NCBI RefSeq assembly: GCF_013343235.1
Contig: NZ_CP040094.1
Location: 6,133,001 to 6,197,000 of the forward strand
Source: Nostoc sp. TCL240-02
Lineage (GTDB): Bacteria > Cyanobacteriota > Cyanobacteriia > Cyanobacteriales > Nostocaceae
Length of the DNA: 64,000 nt
Direction of reading: 5' to 3'
Shown piece by piece: positions 18,998 to 27,436 of the stretch. The notes under the pieces are model-generated. The model was not told the origin of the DNA and ran no database searches. It saw nothing but the letters and a program-made list of their open reading frames with translations. The first letter of the stretch is position 1. The number at the start of each line of letters is the position of its first letter. The position numbers and the translations under genes were made by a program.

Positions 18998-21172
18998 TTA
19001 TTCTCTCCACAGTGCCACTTGCTGCTTGAGTTCTCTCATATCTAAATAATCACTAGCAAAAGCTTTTCGTAAAAGTGGATGAGGAATAAATTGATCGTAT
19101 TTTTGAATTTCCGGTGCTTCTGAAGTACTGAGTAAATCTTCTGAAGTAATTCTTTGCTCACACAATGAACTAATTTCAGGATAAAGATATTTAAATTTAT
19201 CTTTGCCTAATTTGATTGTGAAATAATAGGGATTTAATCCGCCGATACTTGTAATTTCCAATGATTCTCGACAGTAGGAATTGAGTAATCTTTCTAGGGT
19301 GCGATAAGCAACCGTACCCATCCAGGGAAAAATGCAGCATTTACCTTTTTCTAATTGCACAATATTTTGCTTATTTAATCCAATCTTCTGTACCAATTGA
19401 CGAACTTGACATAAACATTGTAAAGCATTTTTTTGCAAATAGCTATACTCGATATTTTCAAATAGAACCTGTTGCATTCGTTGTAAAACTTTGGTATGAA
19501 TAGTGCCACCACTACCACGCCAATAAATACTAGCTTTACCCTCAGCTTGTTTAACAAAAATAACTTTCTTTTTAAAGTCAACTTCTACAACTTCCCAACT
19601 TCTGCCAGCTAAAGCAAATTGATTTCCAACAGCAGGCGGTGTGACGATACTGCCAATTTCCGTTGCACCTTGCTTAACAATATATTCTTGCTGTTCAGCA
19701 AAGACAGCATAGAACTTAAATTTTCTTACAATCTTTTCTCCTGCTAAACCCAGGATTAATTTACCTTGCTCAGTATGCTGAATATGACCAATATCAATTA
19801 AATAGCGGAGTAATAATTGGAAATCTTCTTTTGAAATAGCAGCAAAGGGTGGCAGACTAAAAATTTGTTTAGCTAAAGCATGAGGTGAAAGTTCTCCGGT
19901 TGCTGTTAAAATACTCATTATTTGATGATAAAGCAAACTCAAAGGATATTTAATCGGTTTGATTGGTTCAATCCATTGCTCCTCTAAATAAAGTTGAATG
20001 ATAGCGATAGACTGCAACATCTGCCAGGGTATTTGCTCTGGTAGAGAAGCTTCTGGTAATGGTTTCTCTTCAGCACAGATAAAGCGCATATCGGCAGCTT
20101 CACCTCTCCTACCACTACGTCCTAAACGCTGTAAAAAGCTAGCTACAGACAAGGGTGATTCTAACTGAATAACTCGCTCTAAATGACCAATATCTATGCC
20201 TAATTCTAAAGTCAGAGTGGCGGCTGTAACTGCTGGATTGTTGGGTTCACGCATTGCATTCTCGGCAGCTTGCCGCAAGCTAGCAGATATACTCCCATGA
20301 TGCACATGATATATATCTGGTAGTCCTTGTTCTGTAGCAATTTGTCGCAAAGATGCAATTACAGATTCAGTCCGTGTGCGATTATTAGCAAATATCAGAC
20401 ATTTGCGAGATTTGCTGAGGTTGAAAATATATTGTTCATAATCTGTTACCTCGGATTCATCTACTTCATCAGTAATATAAAAATGTTCTAAAGCTAGTTT
20501 TATTTGGCGTTTTATCCCATCAGTTTGAGGTGTAATCACTAGCTTATCTGTTCCTGAACGCAACCAATTTTCAGCTAGTGAGTAATCACCAAGAGTTGCC
20601 GACAAACCAATACGGCGCGGTTGTTTTTGCGTTAACTGTGCTAAACGTTGTAATTGGCAAATAATTTGACAACCACGTTCTGAACCCATAAAAGCGTGAA
20701 TTTCATCAATGATGACAAATTTTAAATCACCAAATAAGCGGATGAGGTCATTATTTTTGTTGATTAACAAGCTTTCTAGAGATTCTGGCGTAATTTGTAG
20801 AATTCCTTGAGGATTCTTTAAAAATTTGTTTTTTCGAGTTTGAGAAACATCACCATGCCAGTGCCAAACTGGAATATTTGCTTCTTTGAGTAAGTCGTTG
20901 AGACGCTCAAACTGATCGTTAATTAAAGCTTTGATTGGACTAATATATAATGCGCCGACGGTGGTAGTAGGGTTGGTATGTAATAACGTCAAAATTGGTA
21001 GAAAGGCTGCTTCTGTTTTACCCGCAGCAGTTGCAGCAGTAACTAGCAAGTGAGCATCAGTGTCAAATATAACCTGACAAGCGGCAATTTGAACTGGTCG
21101 TAACTCAGTCCACTGATGATGATAAATATATTCTTGGATGAAGGGTGAAAGTCGGCTAAAAGCATCACTCAT
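18998..21172 (-). CDS. Lhr-like DEAD/DEAH-box helicase
   Basis: A 724-residue superfamily-2 helicase. Motif Q/Ia region WTELRPVQIAA; Walker A VTAATAAGKTEAAF (A-A-G-K-T) at about residues 43-56; motif Ia ISPIKALINDQ; DEIH as VIIDEIHAFMG; motif III GLSATLGD; motif V TLELGIDIG; motif VI QRLGRSGRRG. The C-terminal third (about 390-724) resembles the winged-helix/Lhr-type accessory region. It is shorter than classical Lhr (over 1,400 residues). No nuclease, methylase or other defence partner is next to it. Likely role: nucleic-acid unwinding in repair or RNA metabolism; partners unknown. It converges on the SMP-30 gene. Confidence 0.85.
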   Translation of the reverse strand: MSDAFSRLSPFIQEYIYHHQWTELRPVQIAACQVIFDTDAHLLVTAATAAGKTEAAFLPILTLLHTNPTTTVGALYISPIKALINDQFERLNDLLKEANIPVWHWHGDVSQTRKNKFLKNPQGILQITPESLESLLINKNNDLIRLFGDLKFVIIDEIHAFMGSERGCQIICQLQRLAQLTQKQPRRIGLSATLGDYSLAENWLRSGTDKLVITPQTDGIKRQIKLALEHFYITDEVDESEVTDYEQYIFNLSKSRKCLIFANNRTRTESVIASLRQIATEQGLPDIYHVHHGSISASLRQAAENAMREPNNPAVTAATLTLELGIDIGHLERVIQLESPLSVASFLQRLGRSGRRGEAADMRFICAEEKPLPEASLPEQIPWQMLQSIAIIQLYLEEQWIEPIKPIKYPLSLLYHQIMSILTATGELSPHALAKQIFSLPPFAAISKEDFQLLLRYLIDIGHIQHTEQGKLILGLAGEKIVRKFKFYAVFAEQQEYIVKQGATEIGSIVTPPAVGNQFALAGRSWEVVEVDFKKKVIFVKQAEGKASIYWRGSGGTIHTKVLQRMQQVLFENIEYSYLQKNALQCLCQVRQLVQKIGLNKQNIVQLEKGKCCIFPWMGTVAYRTLERLLNSYCRESLEITSIGGLNPYYFTIKLGKDKFKYLYPEISSLCEQRITSEDLLSTSEAPEIQKYDQFIPHPLLRKAFASDYLDMRELKQQVALWRE

Positions 21173-21261
21173 TTTTCTATGAATAATTGGATTAAAGAAT
21201 CGGTCACGTATCTTTAAGATATGATGGGCAATTAAATAAATCTCTTAATTATATATAGGGC

Positions 21262-21427
21262 TAGCCCTTTCAAGGTGGGTAAAAATTTTTGTCAATAAAT
21301 TCCTCTTTAAGCTCTTTACTCTGTGTCCTCTGCGCCTCTGTGGTTCAACAAGAGACTTTTGAACCGCAGAGACGCGGAGGACACAGAGAGAAAAAAATAG
21401 ATTTTACCAGTCATCTTGAAAGGGCTA
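21262..21427. mobile_element. 166-bp MITE-like element with nested inverted repeats
   Basis: Outer arms TAGCCCTTTCAAGGTG (from 21262) and CATCTTGAAAGGGCTA (to 21427) are inverted repeats with few mismatches. Inside, CTCTGTGTCCTCTGCGCCTC and its near reverse complement GACGCGGAGGACACAGAG form a second long palindrome. No coding capacity is present, which fits a MITE mobilised in trans. A half copy of the inner arm is at 46184-46211. It fills most of the 369-bp gap between the helicase and DoxX genes. Confidence 0.75.
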
Positions 21428-21541
21428 ATTAAATGGTATTTTGAAAAGTTTTGCCGATTTTCCTCCTGTTGACTCAAGACAGATTAACATCCATAAATCA
21501 AACTGAATTAATAGAGAGAAGTATATAATGAGGCAAATACC

Positions 21542-21979
21542 ATGAATAAGTATAAGGAAATCTTACGTGTCGTCCTTGCCATATCCATCATTGTGGTGGG
21601 AGTGACACATTTTGTTGTTCCAGGAGAATATGTCAAAATTGTGCCGCCACAACTACCTTACCCTTTAGGATTAGTTTATCTGAGTGGCTTTTATGAAATT
21701 TTGGGTGGTATCGGCTTATTAGTCCCGCCTGTAAGTCAAGCTGCTGCTTGGGGACTTCTTGCTCTTTTTATTGCTGTTTACCCTGCCAATATTAATATGG
21801 CGGTTAATCTTATTAAGATTGAACATATACCAAATTCACCCTGGGTACACGTAGTCAGGCTTCCCTTGCAAGCAGTTTTAATTGCTTGGGCTTGGTGGTA
21901 CACGAAATCTTCTGATTGGGAGAAACAAGCTTCCATCATTCCCAAATCACTCATTCCCAAAGAATTAGAATTGAAATAA
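21542..21979 (+). CDS. DoxX-family small membrane protein
   Basis: A 145-residue protein with four hydrophobic segments (about residues 8-27, 42-60, 65-83 and 104-121), the DoxX/DoxD-like layout. It contains VVGVTHFVVPGEYVKIVPP, LSGFYEILGGIGLLVP and a conserved YPANINMAVN element. The family has oxidoreductase-associated and unknown roles; no enzymatic motif lets me say more. The gene is 22 bp upstream of the DUF2808 gene on the same strand, so the two are probably co-transcribed. Confidence 0.8.
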   Translation: MNKYKEILRVVLAISIIVVGVTHFVVPGEYVKIVPPQLPYPLGLVYLSGFYEILGGIGLLVPPVSQAAAWGLLALFIAVYPANINMAVNLIKIEHIPNSPWVHVVRLPLQAVLIAWAWWYTKSSDWEKQASIIPKSLIPKELELK

Positions 21980-22001
21980 GTGGGTTTTTTATATTTGAAT
22001 T

Positions 22002-22568
22002 ATGCGCGTTACAACTTTGTTTGGGATAACCCTTTCGTTAGCAATCGGTATTGGGGGAATAACGCTTCCGGTGACTGAAGCGGTGCAGCTTAGAGATGGT
22101 ACAGTCTACTTTGTGCAACCGCCGAAACTTGTGAATGCAACGACTACTTATAAAGATGTGAATGTTTGGGGTGGAACTTACTATTTCACTATCAACCTGC
22201 CGAAAAATGCTGGAGAATCCCTCCAGAAGGTAACGATCGCACAAAGGGAGGGAACAGAAAATATCCGCTATCATCTTGATGATACCCGCGCCTTTGTCGG
22301 AACGAGCGATCGCAAAGAATTTCGGCTAACACTAGGCCCAGTCACAGACGAACGAGACACACGAACCGTTACTGTGAATTTTGCTCCGCCTGTCACTCCC
22401 GGACAAACAGTGACAATCGCCCTCCGCCCTGTGAGTAATCCTAGCTTTTCTGGTGTCTACTTACTAGGTGTAACGGCATTCCCGGTAGGTGAAAAATCCC
22501 ACGGACAATTTCTCGGTTTTGGACGATTTCAGTTTTACACCAATAGAAATAGCTGGTGGTTTCCATAA
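22002..22568 (+). CDS. Secreted DUF2808 protein
   Basis: A 188-residue protein with an N-terminal signal peptide (hydrophobic residues 4-24, probable cleavage after an alanine near 27). The mature part resembles DUF2808, a family of exported cyanobacterial proteins of unknown function: VYFVQPPKLVNATTTY, VWGGTYYFTINLP, ENIRYHLDDTRAF, VTIALRPVSNPSFSGVYLLG and VTAFP. No enzymatic motif is seen. It follows the DoxX gene by 22 bp, which suggests an envelope-related transcript. Function is unknown. Confidence 0.85.
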   Translation: MRVTTLFGITLSLAIGIGGITLPVTEAVQLRDGTVYFVQPPKLVNATTTYKDVNVWGGTYYFTINLPKNAGESLQKVTIAQREGTENIRYHLDDTRAFVGTSDRKEFRLTLGPVTDERDTRTVTVNFAPPVTPGQTVTIALRPVSNPSFSGVYLLGVTAFPVGEKSHGQFLGFGRFQFYTNRNSWWFP

Positions 22569-22668
22569 GTAGTATTACGTCAATGCTATGAACAACACAA
22601 GTTTCTATGGTATTGACAGTTTGCTGTAAGCCGTTACGCAGTTGTTATTGCGAATCAAATTTTTATCC
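22569..22668. other. Short spacer after the DUF2808 gene
   Basis: I see no gene. The segment separates the DUF2808 gene from a run of gene fragments. Confidence 0.3.
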
Positions 22669-22860
22669 CTAAATTATTTGCAAATTTAAAATAAATATTG
22701 GATAAACATCTTCTCCTGATAATTCTTGTGGAGATGCTAGTATTTCTACTGGTTTACCAAGACAATAGATTTCTACTTGACGCATTTTCGGATTAATTAA
22801 ATAGCCTAATTTAACTCCGTTGTCAATATATTCCTGCATTTTGGCTTGCGTTTCTCCCAA
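22669..22860 (-). pseudogene. C-terminal fragment of a Uma2-family (DUF820) nuclease-like protein
   Basis: About 63 codons on the minus strand match the end of the Uma2 family, very common in cyanobacteria: AKMQEYIDNGVKLGYLINP, QVEIYCLGKPVEIL and PQELSGEDVYP. The usual N-terminal 120 residues with the restriction-endonuclease-like core are missing, cut off where an IS110-like fragment begins. It is a truncated remnant. Confidence 0.75.
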
Positions 22861-22865
22861 ACTAT

Positions 22866-22979
22866 GGTATTACTGGGATGGCAATTATTCGAGCGATCGC
22901 CGATGGAGAAAGAGACCCAAAGAGAAACGTAAAGGTGGACAAGCAAAAGGGAGTAAGAACAAGAATAAAGTCGAGGTAA
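22866..22979 (+). pseudogene. Fragment of an IS110-family transposase
   Basis: The plus strand encodes GITGMAIIRAIADGERDP, a conserved stretch of a cyanobacterial IS110-type transposase, then loses similarity and reaches TAA at 22977. No start, no catalytic N-terminus and no ends remain. It abuts the Uma2 fragment, so the insertion may have truncated that gene. Confidence 0.6.
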
Positions 22980-23038
22980 TTTTTACATCTGAATTACTTC
23001 AAATTTAGAAATTGATTCATTCATTATTCCAGTTATTA

Positions 23039-23200
23039 GAGGTTGTTTGAAAAGTGTTTCGCTGTGACTTTAGGCACTTTTAGATCCCCCCTAACCCCCC
23101 TTAAAAAAGGGGATAACCGGAGTCAAAGTCCCTTTTTAAGGGGGATTTAGGGGGATCTAAAACTTGTTGCTACCAACAGCAGGACTTTTCAAACATCCTC
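23039..23200. mobile_element. 162-bp MITE with a TTA target duplication
   Basis: The ends GAGGTTGTTTGAAAAGT and ACTTTTCAAACATCCTC are terminal inverted repeats with two mismatches. Nested inside are GATCCCCCCTAACCCCC and GGGGGATTTAGGGGGATC, forming a second palindrome. TTA flanks both sides directly. The element carries no gene. This end sequence is typical of an abundant cyanobacterial MITE type. Confidence 0.8.
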
Positions 23201-23281
23201 TTAGACGGGTTTGTTTTTCTTTATTACTTAGTACTAAATGGTATTTTTGGAAATTATAATGCCTTGCAGATAGCTCGGTAA

Positions 23282-23530
23282 GTTAACTTCCATATAATTT
23301 CCAAGCTTCGCTCCGATTCAGTATTATATATACCTTATAAAAATCCTGACTCTAATAAACGCTTTCGTCGTCAGTCTGGTGAGAAGATTGACTATGGTAA
23401 TATACCTGATGAATATTTATGTAAAAGTACCATTGAGCAGGATAGTAAAACAGATATTTATGAAGCTACTTTACTCTACAAGGAATTTGCTCAAGCACTC
23501 AATTATTCATCCCGTTTCTACGGGCGTTGA
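23282..23530 (+). pseudogene. Unidentified gene remnant (C-terminal part)
   Basis: A frame without a start codon runs to TGA at 23528-23530 and has protein-like composition: SDSVLYIPYKNPDSNKRFR, EKIDYGNIPDEYLCKS, DIYEATLLYKEFAQALNYSS. It looks like the tail of a soluble protein whose 5' part is lost. I do not recognise the family. Confidence 0.35.
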
Positions 23531-23884
23531 ACCCTTGTCAATTGGCAGAGTATTGGAGAATAGGAAGATTTATTTTATTGAAAGTCATATCTAATAAGGA
23601 TCTCGGTGAATTACAATCTCATTCTGGCTCGTCAATATTTAGATGTGTTTGCCTAGATGCCTAGATTAATGAAAGAGTGATAGTCATCACATTTTGAAAT
23701 AACGACATTTCCAAAATTTTCTAAGCCGAATAAATACTGAGGTTGTTAGTTCGATTTCTAATCTATTATCTCTAGCATATTTCAAGAGTAATTAATAGAT
23801 GTAGTAACTAGCAGCCAGTTGACTGCGGCTAGTTGATTTATCTTTTGATTCAGCAATGCCGTTTAATTTCAGAGGATAAATGAT
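23531..23884. other. Gap before the secreted CBM-type protein
   Basis: AT-rich, with no gene, clear repeat or structured RNA that I can see. It should contain the promoter of the gene at 23885. Confidence 0.3.
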
Positions 23885-25750
23885 GTGAACCATAAATTAA
23901 GCAGATTCTTTCTGCACGCTGCTATTGCGTTACTGCTACTACTAAGTTTATCCGGCATTAGTCATGTATTAAATATTCCGGTTATTGAGCCACTGAAGGT
24001 TGTAGCAGCTACCAGCACATTGACTATTCCATCGAGCGCGCTGGTACCTTGGCCCGTATTTAAGCGTGTAGATGCTCTCAACTCATCGTTTCGTTCTGGA
24101 CTAAACACAGCCTGGGGAGATTATTGGGAGCGTAGCGAAAATCCTTTTGATATTGGGTATACAGAGCAAACCCAAGAACTAACCAACACCGCCAATCGTA
24201 ACTATGCAATATACAACAACCTTGACTTAGGTAGTGGTGTAGAGGCATTGATGCTGCGTATCGCTTTGCCTTCTGGGACAAACAGCGTTGAAGTGCGCTT
24301 AGGTTCAGTGAGCGGCTCTGTGGTGGGGAGCTGTACCATCAACAGCACTGGTTCTCTGTCAGACTACCGTACAGTTCCGTGTCCTTTGAATAGCAGCCTT
24401 GCAAAGGGAAAACAAAACCTTGTCATTAGGTTTACAGGCTCTAACAGTTCTATGCGCTTTAATTGGTTTGCCTTCTGGGCAAAGGATACAGTGCAAAAAA
24501 TTGACGAGATACAAAAAATCCAATCCAACGATATCAACCAAGGTTCGCCTGTTATTCCGATTTCTGGCAGACCGATACGAACACAAAGCTTACTACCAGC
24601 CAGTTCCCAGATTCTGGCCAGATCCTATGGGCTGTGGTCTCCTGGCAAAACATGGGAATGCCCCAAGTGGATGCACGATACTTATTTTACCAATGGCGAT
24701 GATGGCAAAGTATACCCCACATGGCATCCGCCTGTAGATTTTAACCCTGAAACAAATGTGTATTGTACTTATGGTCACGAGCATGGCGACGATCCGCTCA
24801 GTTCAGAGGTATTTAATATTGCAGGGATGCCAGCTTTTGGCTATGTAAATGAGCAACTAGCAACTAATAATCCATCTAATCCATCTGTTCATAGAACTGA
24901 AGATCACTTTGGGCATAAGGTTCTTGTTGCCAACAATTGGCAGATGTTCGATGAAAGCAACACCAGTTTAATTAAATCCTGTGACGTGAGCTTAAAACTG
25001 CACATGGGTACACATTCGCCGGATGCGCTAGTAAATACAGCCCATGAAATGTTTATGTCTGGTAAATGTGATGGGCTTGAAACCTTCAATTTAAAGCATT
25101 TTGCTTTGTTTGGTGCTGCCGGAGAATTTAAAGAACCTGAAACTTCTTTGTGTGACTTATTCGTAAATCCTGGTATTACTCCCTCCCCTACAAATCAACC
25201 CTATGGTGATGCCCATCGCGCCATTCCTACTGCTGGCTGTTACCAGCGTGGGACAGTTGATCAAAAAACGGCAGATGTAAATACAAGAAATACTGAATAT
25301 TGGCTTACTGGCTTTGTTGGAAAAAGTTTTTACTTTAGGATCACAAATCCTTCCCGTTTTTATGATCCGTCTACCACAACGAAGATCAATAGGACTGTGA
25401 ATAGCTGCTACGATCCAGCGCATCCTCTTTCTACAACTCTACTTTGCGAAGAAACATTAGCTGCTGGTAGTAAAGTCGAGTGGGACGACCCTCGATCGCC
25501 CTTCCGAGGAACAACTCAAATAGAAACTCACTTTTCTGGTCTTGCATTTAGCAATTCTGCAAATTCAGTAATCTATACAGATGCTTATGGGAGAAACGCA
25601 AGCATATCACCCGCTCCCGCTCAAGGGATTACGTTCAAGCAAATTGTTCCTGTCCAAGGATTTAATTATGATGTAAATGGTCAAGCTAGCCTCTTCCCAG
25701 CCAGAGACTATTCTGCATTGGGACAAAATGGGGTAAGAGCGCCTAATTAA
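23885..25750 (+). CDS. Secreted protein with CBM6-like N-terminal domain, C-terminal part unknown
   Basis: A 621-residue exported protein from a GTG start. A signal peptide or anchor covers about residues 5-30 (AAIALLLLLSLSGISHVL). Residues about 60-195 resemble a family-6 carbohydrate-binding module: NLDLGSGVEALMLRIALPSG, VEVRLGSVSGSVVGSC, LVIRFTGSNSSMRFNWFAFW. The C-terminal 400 residues carry many His, Asp and Cys residues in motifs such as YCTYGHEHGDDP, LKLHMGTHSPDALVNTAHEM and TEDHFGHKV, possibly a metal site, but I do not recognise the fold. Polysaccharide binding outside the cell is a reasonable inference; enzymatic activity is open. It is flanked by gene fragments, so it may be a horizontally gained cargo gene. 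Confidence 0.75.
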   Translation: MNHKLSRFFLHAAIALLLLLSLSGISHVLNIPVIEPLKVVAATSTLTIPSSALVPWPVFKRVDALNSSFRSGLNTAWGDYWERSENPFDIGYTEQTQELTNTANRNYAIYNNLDLGSGVEALMLRIALPSGTNSVEVRLGSVSGSVVGSCTINSTGSLSDYRTVPCPLNSSLAKGKQNLVIRFTGSNSSMRFNWFAFWAKDTVQKIDEIQKIQSNDINQGSPVIPISGRPIRTQSLLPASSQILARSYGLWSPGKTWECPKWMHDTYFTNGDDGKVYPTWHPPVDFNPETNVYCTYGHEHGDDPLSSEVFNIAGMPAFGYVNEQLATNNPSNPSVHRTEDHFGHKVLVANNWQMFDESNTSLIKSCDVSLKLHMGTHSPDALVNTAHEMFMSGKCDGLETFNLKHFALFGAAGEFKEPETSLCDLFVNPGITPSPTNQPYGDAHRAIPTAGCYQRGTVDQKTADVNTRNTEYWLTGFVGKSFYFRITNPSRFYDPSTTTKINRTVNSCYDPAHPLSTTLLCEETLAAGSKVEWDDPRSPFRGTTQIETHFSGLAFSNSANSVIYTDAYGRNASISPAPAQGITFKQIVPVQGFNYDVNGQASLFPARDYSALGQNGVRAPN

Positions 25751-25827
25751 AAGAAACTGAGCAATTCTAAATCCGTAAAGCAGGGCATCTCGTCCCAGCA
25801 TTCCATAGGAAACTCAAAGCTTCAGTT

Positions 25828-25958
25828 TCTCCATTCGCCGATGCCGCGCATTCGACCGAGCAGCAATAGCTTCATTAGACAACTTTGAGGATTTAGCAAG
25901 TGGTGGTGATAAAGATTTCAATGATGTTATTGTACGAGTTAATTTGAATATCGCTTAG
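25828..25958 (+). pseudogene. C-terminal fragment of a DUF4114-domain protein
   Basis: A frame ending at TAG 25956-25958 encodes FEDLASGGDKDFNDVIVRVN, close to the diagnostic FEDL.GGGD.DFND motif of DUF4114 at the ends of large calcium-binding exported proteins. No start or upstream domain remains. Confidence 0.6.
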
Positions 25959-25965
25959 TAGATCA

Positions 25966-26030
25966 GGACTTACGCAAATAATAGGGCAATTCATGAATTG
26001 CCCATACAGCGTCTAGCTTTGTGTAAGTCC
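25966..26030. repeat. 65-bp palindromic dispersed repeat downstream of purD
   Basis: GGACTTACGCAAA and TTTGTGTAAGTCC are inverted ends; inside, GGGCAATTCATGAATTGCCC is a perfect palindrome. This is a well-known type of cyanobacterial dispersed repeat. It lies just after the end of purD and may also act as a terminator. Confidence 0.7.
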
Positions 26031-26074
26031 AAATATATTTTCAATGCGATCGCCTACTATAGCGTTTGTTTCCC

Positions 26075-27358
26075 CTACTTCGCACTCACCACTTTATGAC
26101 CAATATCTCTCCGGTAATATATGCCCTCAAACTGAATATATTCGATCCCTGCGTAGGCTTGAGCGATCGCTTGCTCAAAATTTTCTCCGATTCCAGTCAC
26201 ATTTAATACTCGACCCCCATCTGTCACAACTTCTTGTTGCTGGTTTAATTTTGTACCTGCATGAAATACAGTTGCTCCTGTTACCTCTGCCTCACCAATA
26301 CCAGTAATGACCTTACCTTTCTCATATTCTGCTGGATAACCACCTGAAGCGGCAACGACAGTGGCAGATGCTCCTTTTTTCCAAGCAATGGGCGGTAATT
26401 CACTTAATCGGTGTTGTACACAGGCTAGAAGTAACTCTTCTAAAGGCGTTTCTAATAATGGCAAAATCACCTGGGTTTCAGGATCGCCAAAGCGACAGTT
26501 AAATTCCAAAACCTTCAAGTCGCCATCGGATGCAATCATTAAGCCAGCATACAGCACACCCCGGTAATCAATGCCTTTAGCTCGTAAGGTGGCGATCGCT
26601 CTTTCTAAGACTTCTGTTTGAATCCGTGCCATCAACTCTGGTGTCGCAATGGGTGCTGGGCTATATGCTCCCATACCACCAGTATTCTCTCCTGTATCGC
26701 CCTCACCAATTCGCTTATGGTCTTGAGCAGGCAGCAAGGGGCGAATCGTTAACCCATCGGTTAATGCTAAAACTGATACCTCTTGCCCAATTAAACATTC
26801 TTCAATGACGACAAATTCACCAGCACTACCAAATTGTCCCTGAAAAATTGCATCAACAGCACTTTCTGCCTGTGCAACTGTTTCAGCTACTATCACACCC
26901 TTACCAGCTGCCAAGCCATCAGCTTTAACGACAATTGGCGCTCCCTGAGACTTGACATAAGATTTTGCTGCTCTTGCCTCCGTAAATACCGCAGCCCGTG
27001 CCGTCGGAATCCCTGCTTCTTGCATCAAGGCTTTTGCCCAAGCTTTACTCGCTTCAATTTGCGCTGCCGCTCTGACTGGGCCAAATACCATCAATCCTTT
27101 ATCTTGAAGGTAATCTGTGATTCCCTTAGATAGAGGTACTTCTGGCCCTACTACTACTAGAGTTATGCCATGTTCTAGAGCATATCGGCTGATGCCTTCA
27201 AAATCATCTACTCCTAGGGGCAAGTTCTGGCAACGTTCCATACTTGCTGTTCCCCCATTCCCTGGTACACAGACAACTTGCTCAATTTGCTTAGATTGCA
27301 ACAGTTTCCATGCCAGAGCGTGTTCGCGCCCTCCATTACCTACAACTAAAACTTTCAC
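26075..27358 (-). CDS. purD: Phosphoribosylamine-glycine ligase
   Basis: GAR synthetase, the ATP-grasp enzyme that joins glycine to 5-phosphoribosylamine in purine synthesis. I place the start at GTG 27358, giving 427 residues and the usual N-terminus VKVLVVGNGGREHALAWKL; the frame is open 26 codons further up, but those have no family similarity. Motifs seen: VVGPEVPLSKGITD, APIVVKADGLAAGKGV (ATP site), VVIEECLIGQEVSVLAL, GENTGGMGAYSPAP and VLEFNCRFGDPETQV (metal ligands). Length is normal. It is apparently monocistronic. Confidence 0.96.
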   Translation of the reverse strand: MKVLVVGNGGREHALAWKLLQSKQIEQVVCVPGNGGTASMERCQNLPLGVDDFEGISRYALEHGITLVVVGPEVPLSKGITDYLQDKGLMVFGPVRAAAQIEASKAWAKALMQEAGIPTARAAVFTEARAAKSYVKSQGAPIVVKADGLAAGKGVIVAETVAQAESAVDAIFQGQFGSAGEFVVIEECLIGQEVSVLALTDGLTIRPLLPAQDHKRIGEGDTGENTGGMGAYSPAPIATPELMARIQTEVLERAIATLRAKGIDYRGVLYAGLMIASDGDLKVLEFNCRFGDPETQVILPLLETPLEELLLACVQHRLSELPPIAWKKGASATVVAASGGYPAEYEKGKVITGIGEAEVTGATVFHAGTKLNQQQEVVTDGGRVLNVTGIGENFEQAIAQAYAGIEYIQFEGIYYRRDIGHKVVSAK

Positions 27359-27436
27359 TGATTTCCTCGTGCGTCCCTTGCGAAATGAGAATACCTGATT
27401 AGACTCTCGCGGATCAATTTTTTCACCAATTATCAC

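Noticed and set aside
18998..22568. A multi-gene defence island around the Lhr-like helicase
   Set aside because: The neighbours are a lactonase, a DoxX protein and a DUF2808 protein in other orientations; no nuclease, methylase or sensor gene accompanies the helicase.
26075..27436. Longer purD start at 27436
   Set aside because: The extra 26 residues have no family similarity, whereas the GTG at 27358 begins exactly at the conserved VKVLVVGNGGREHAL.
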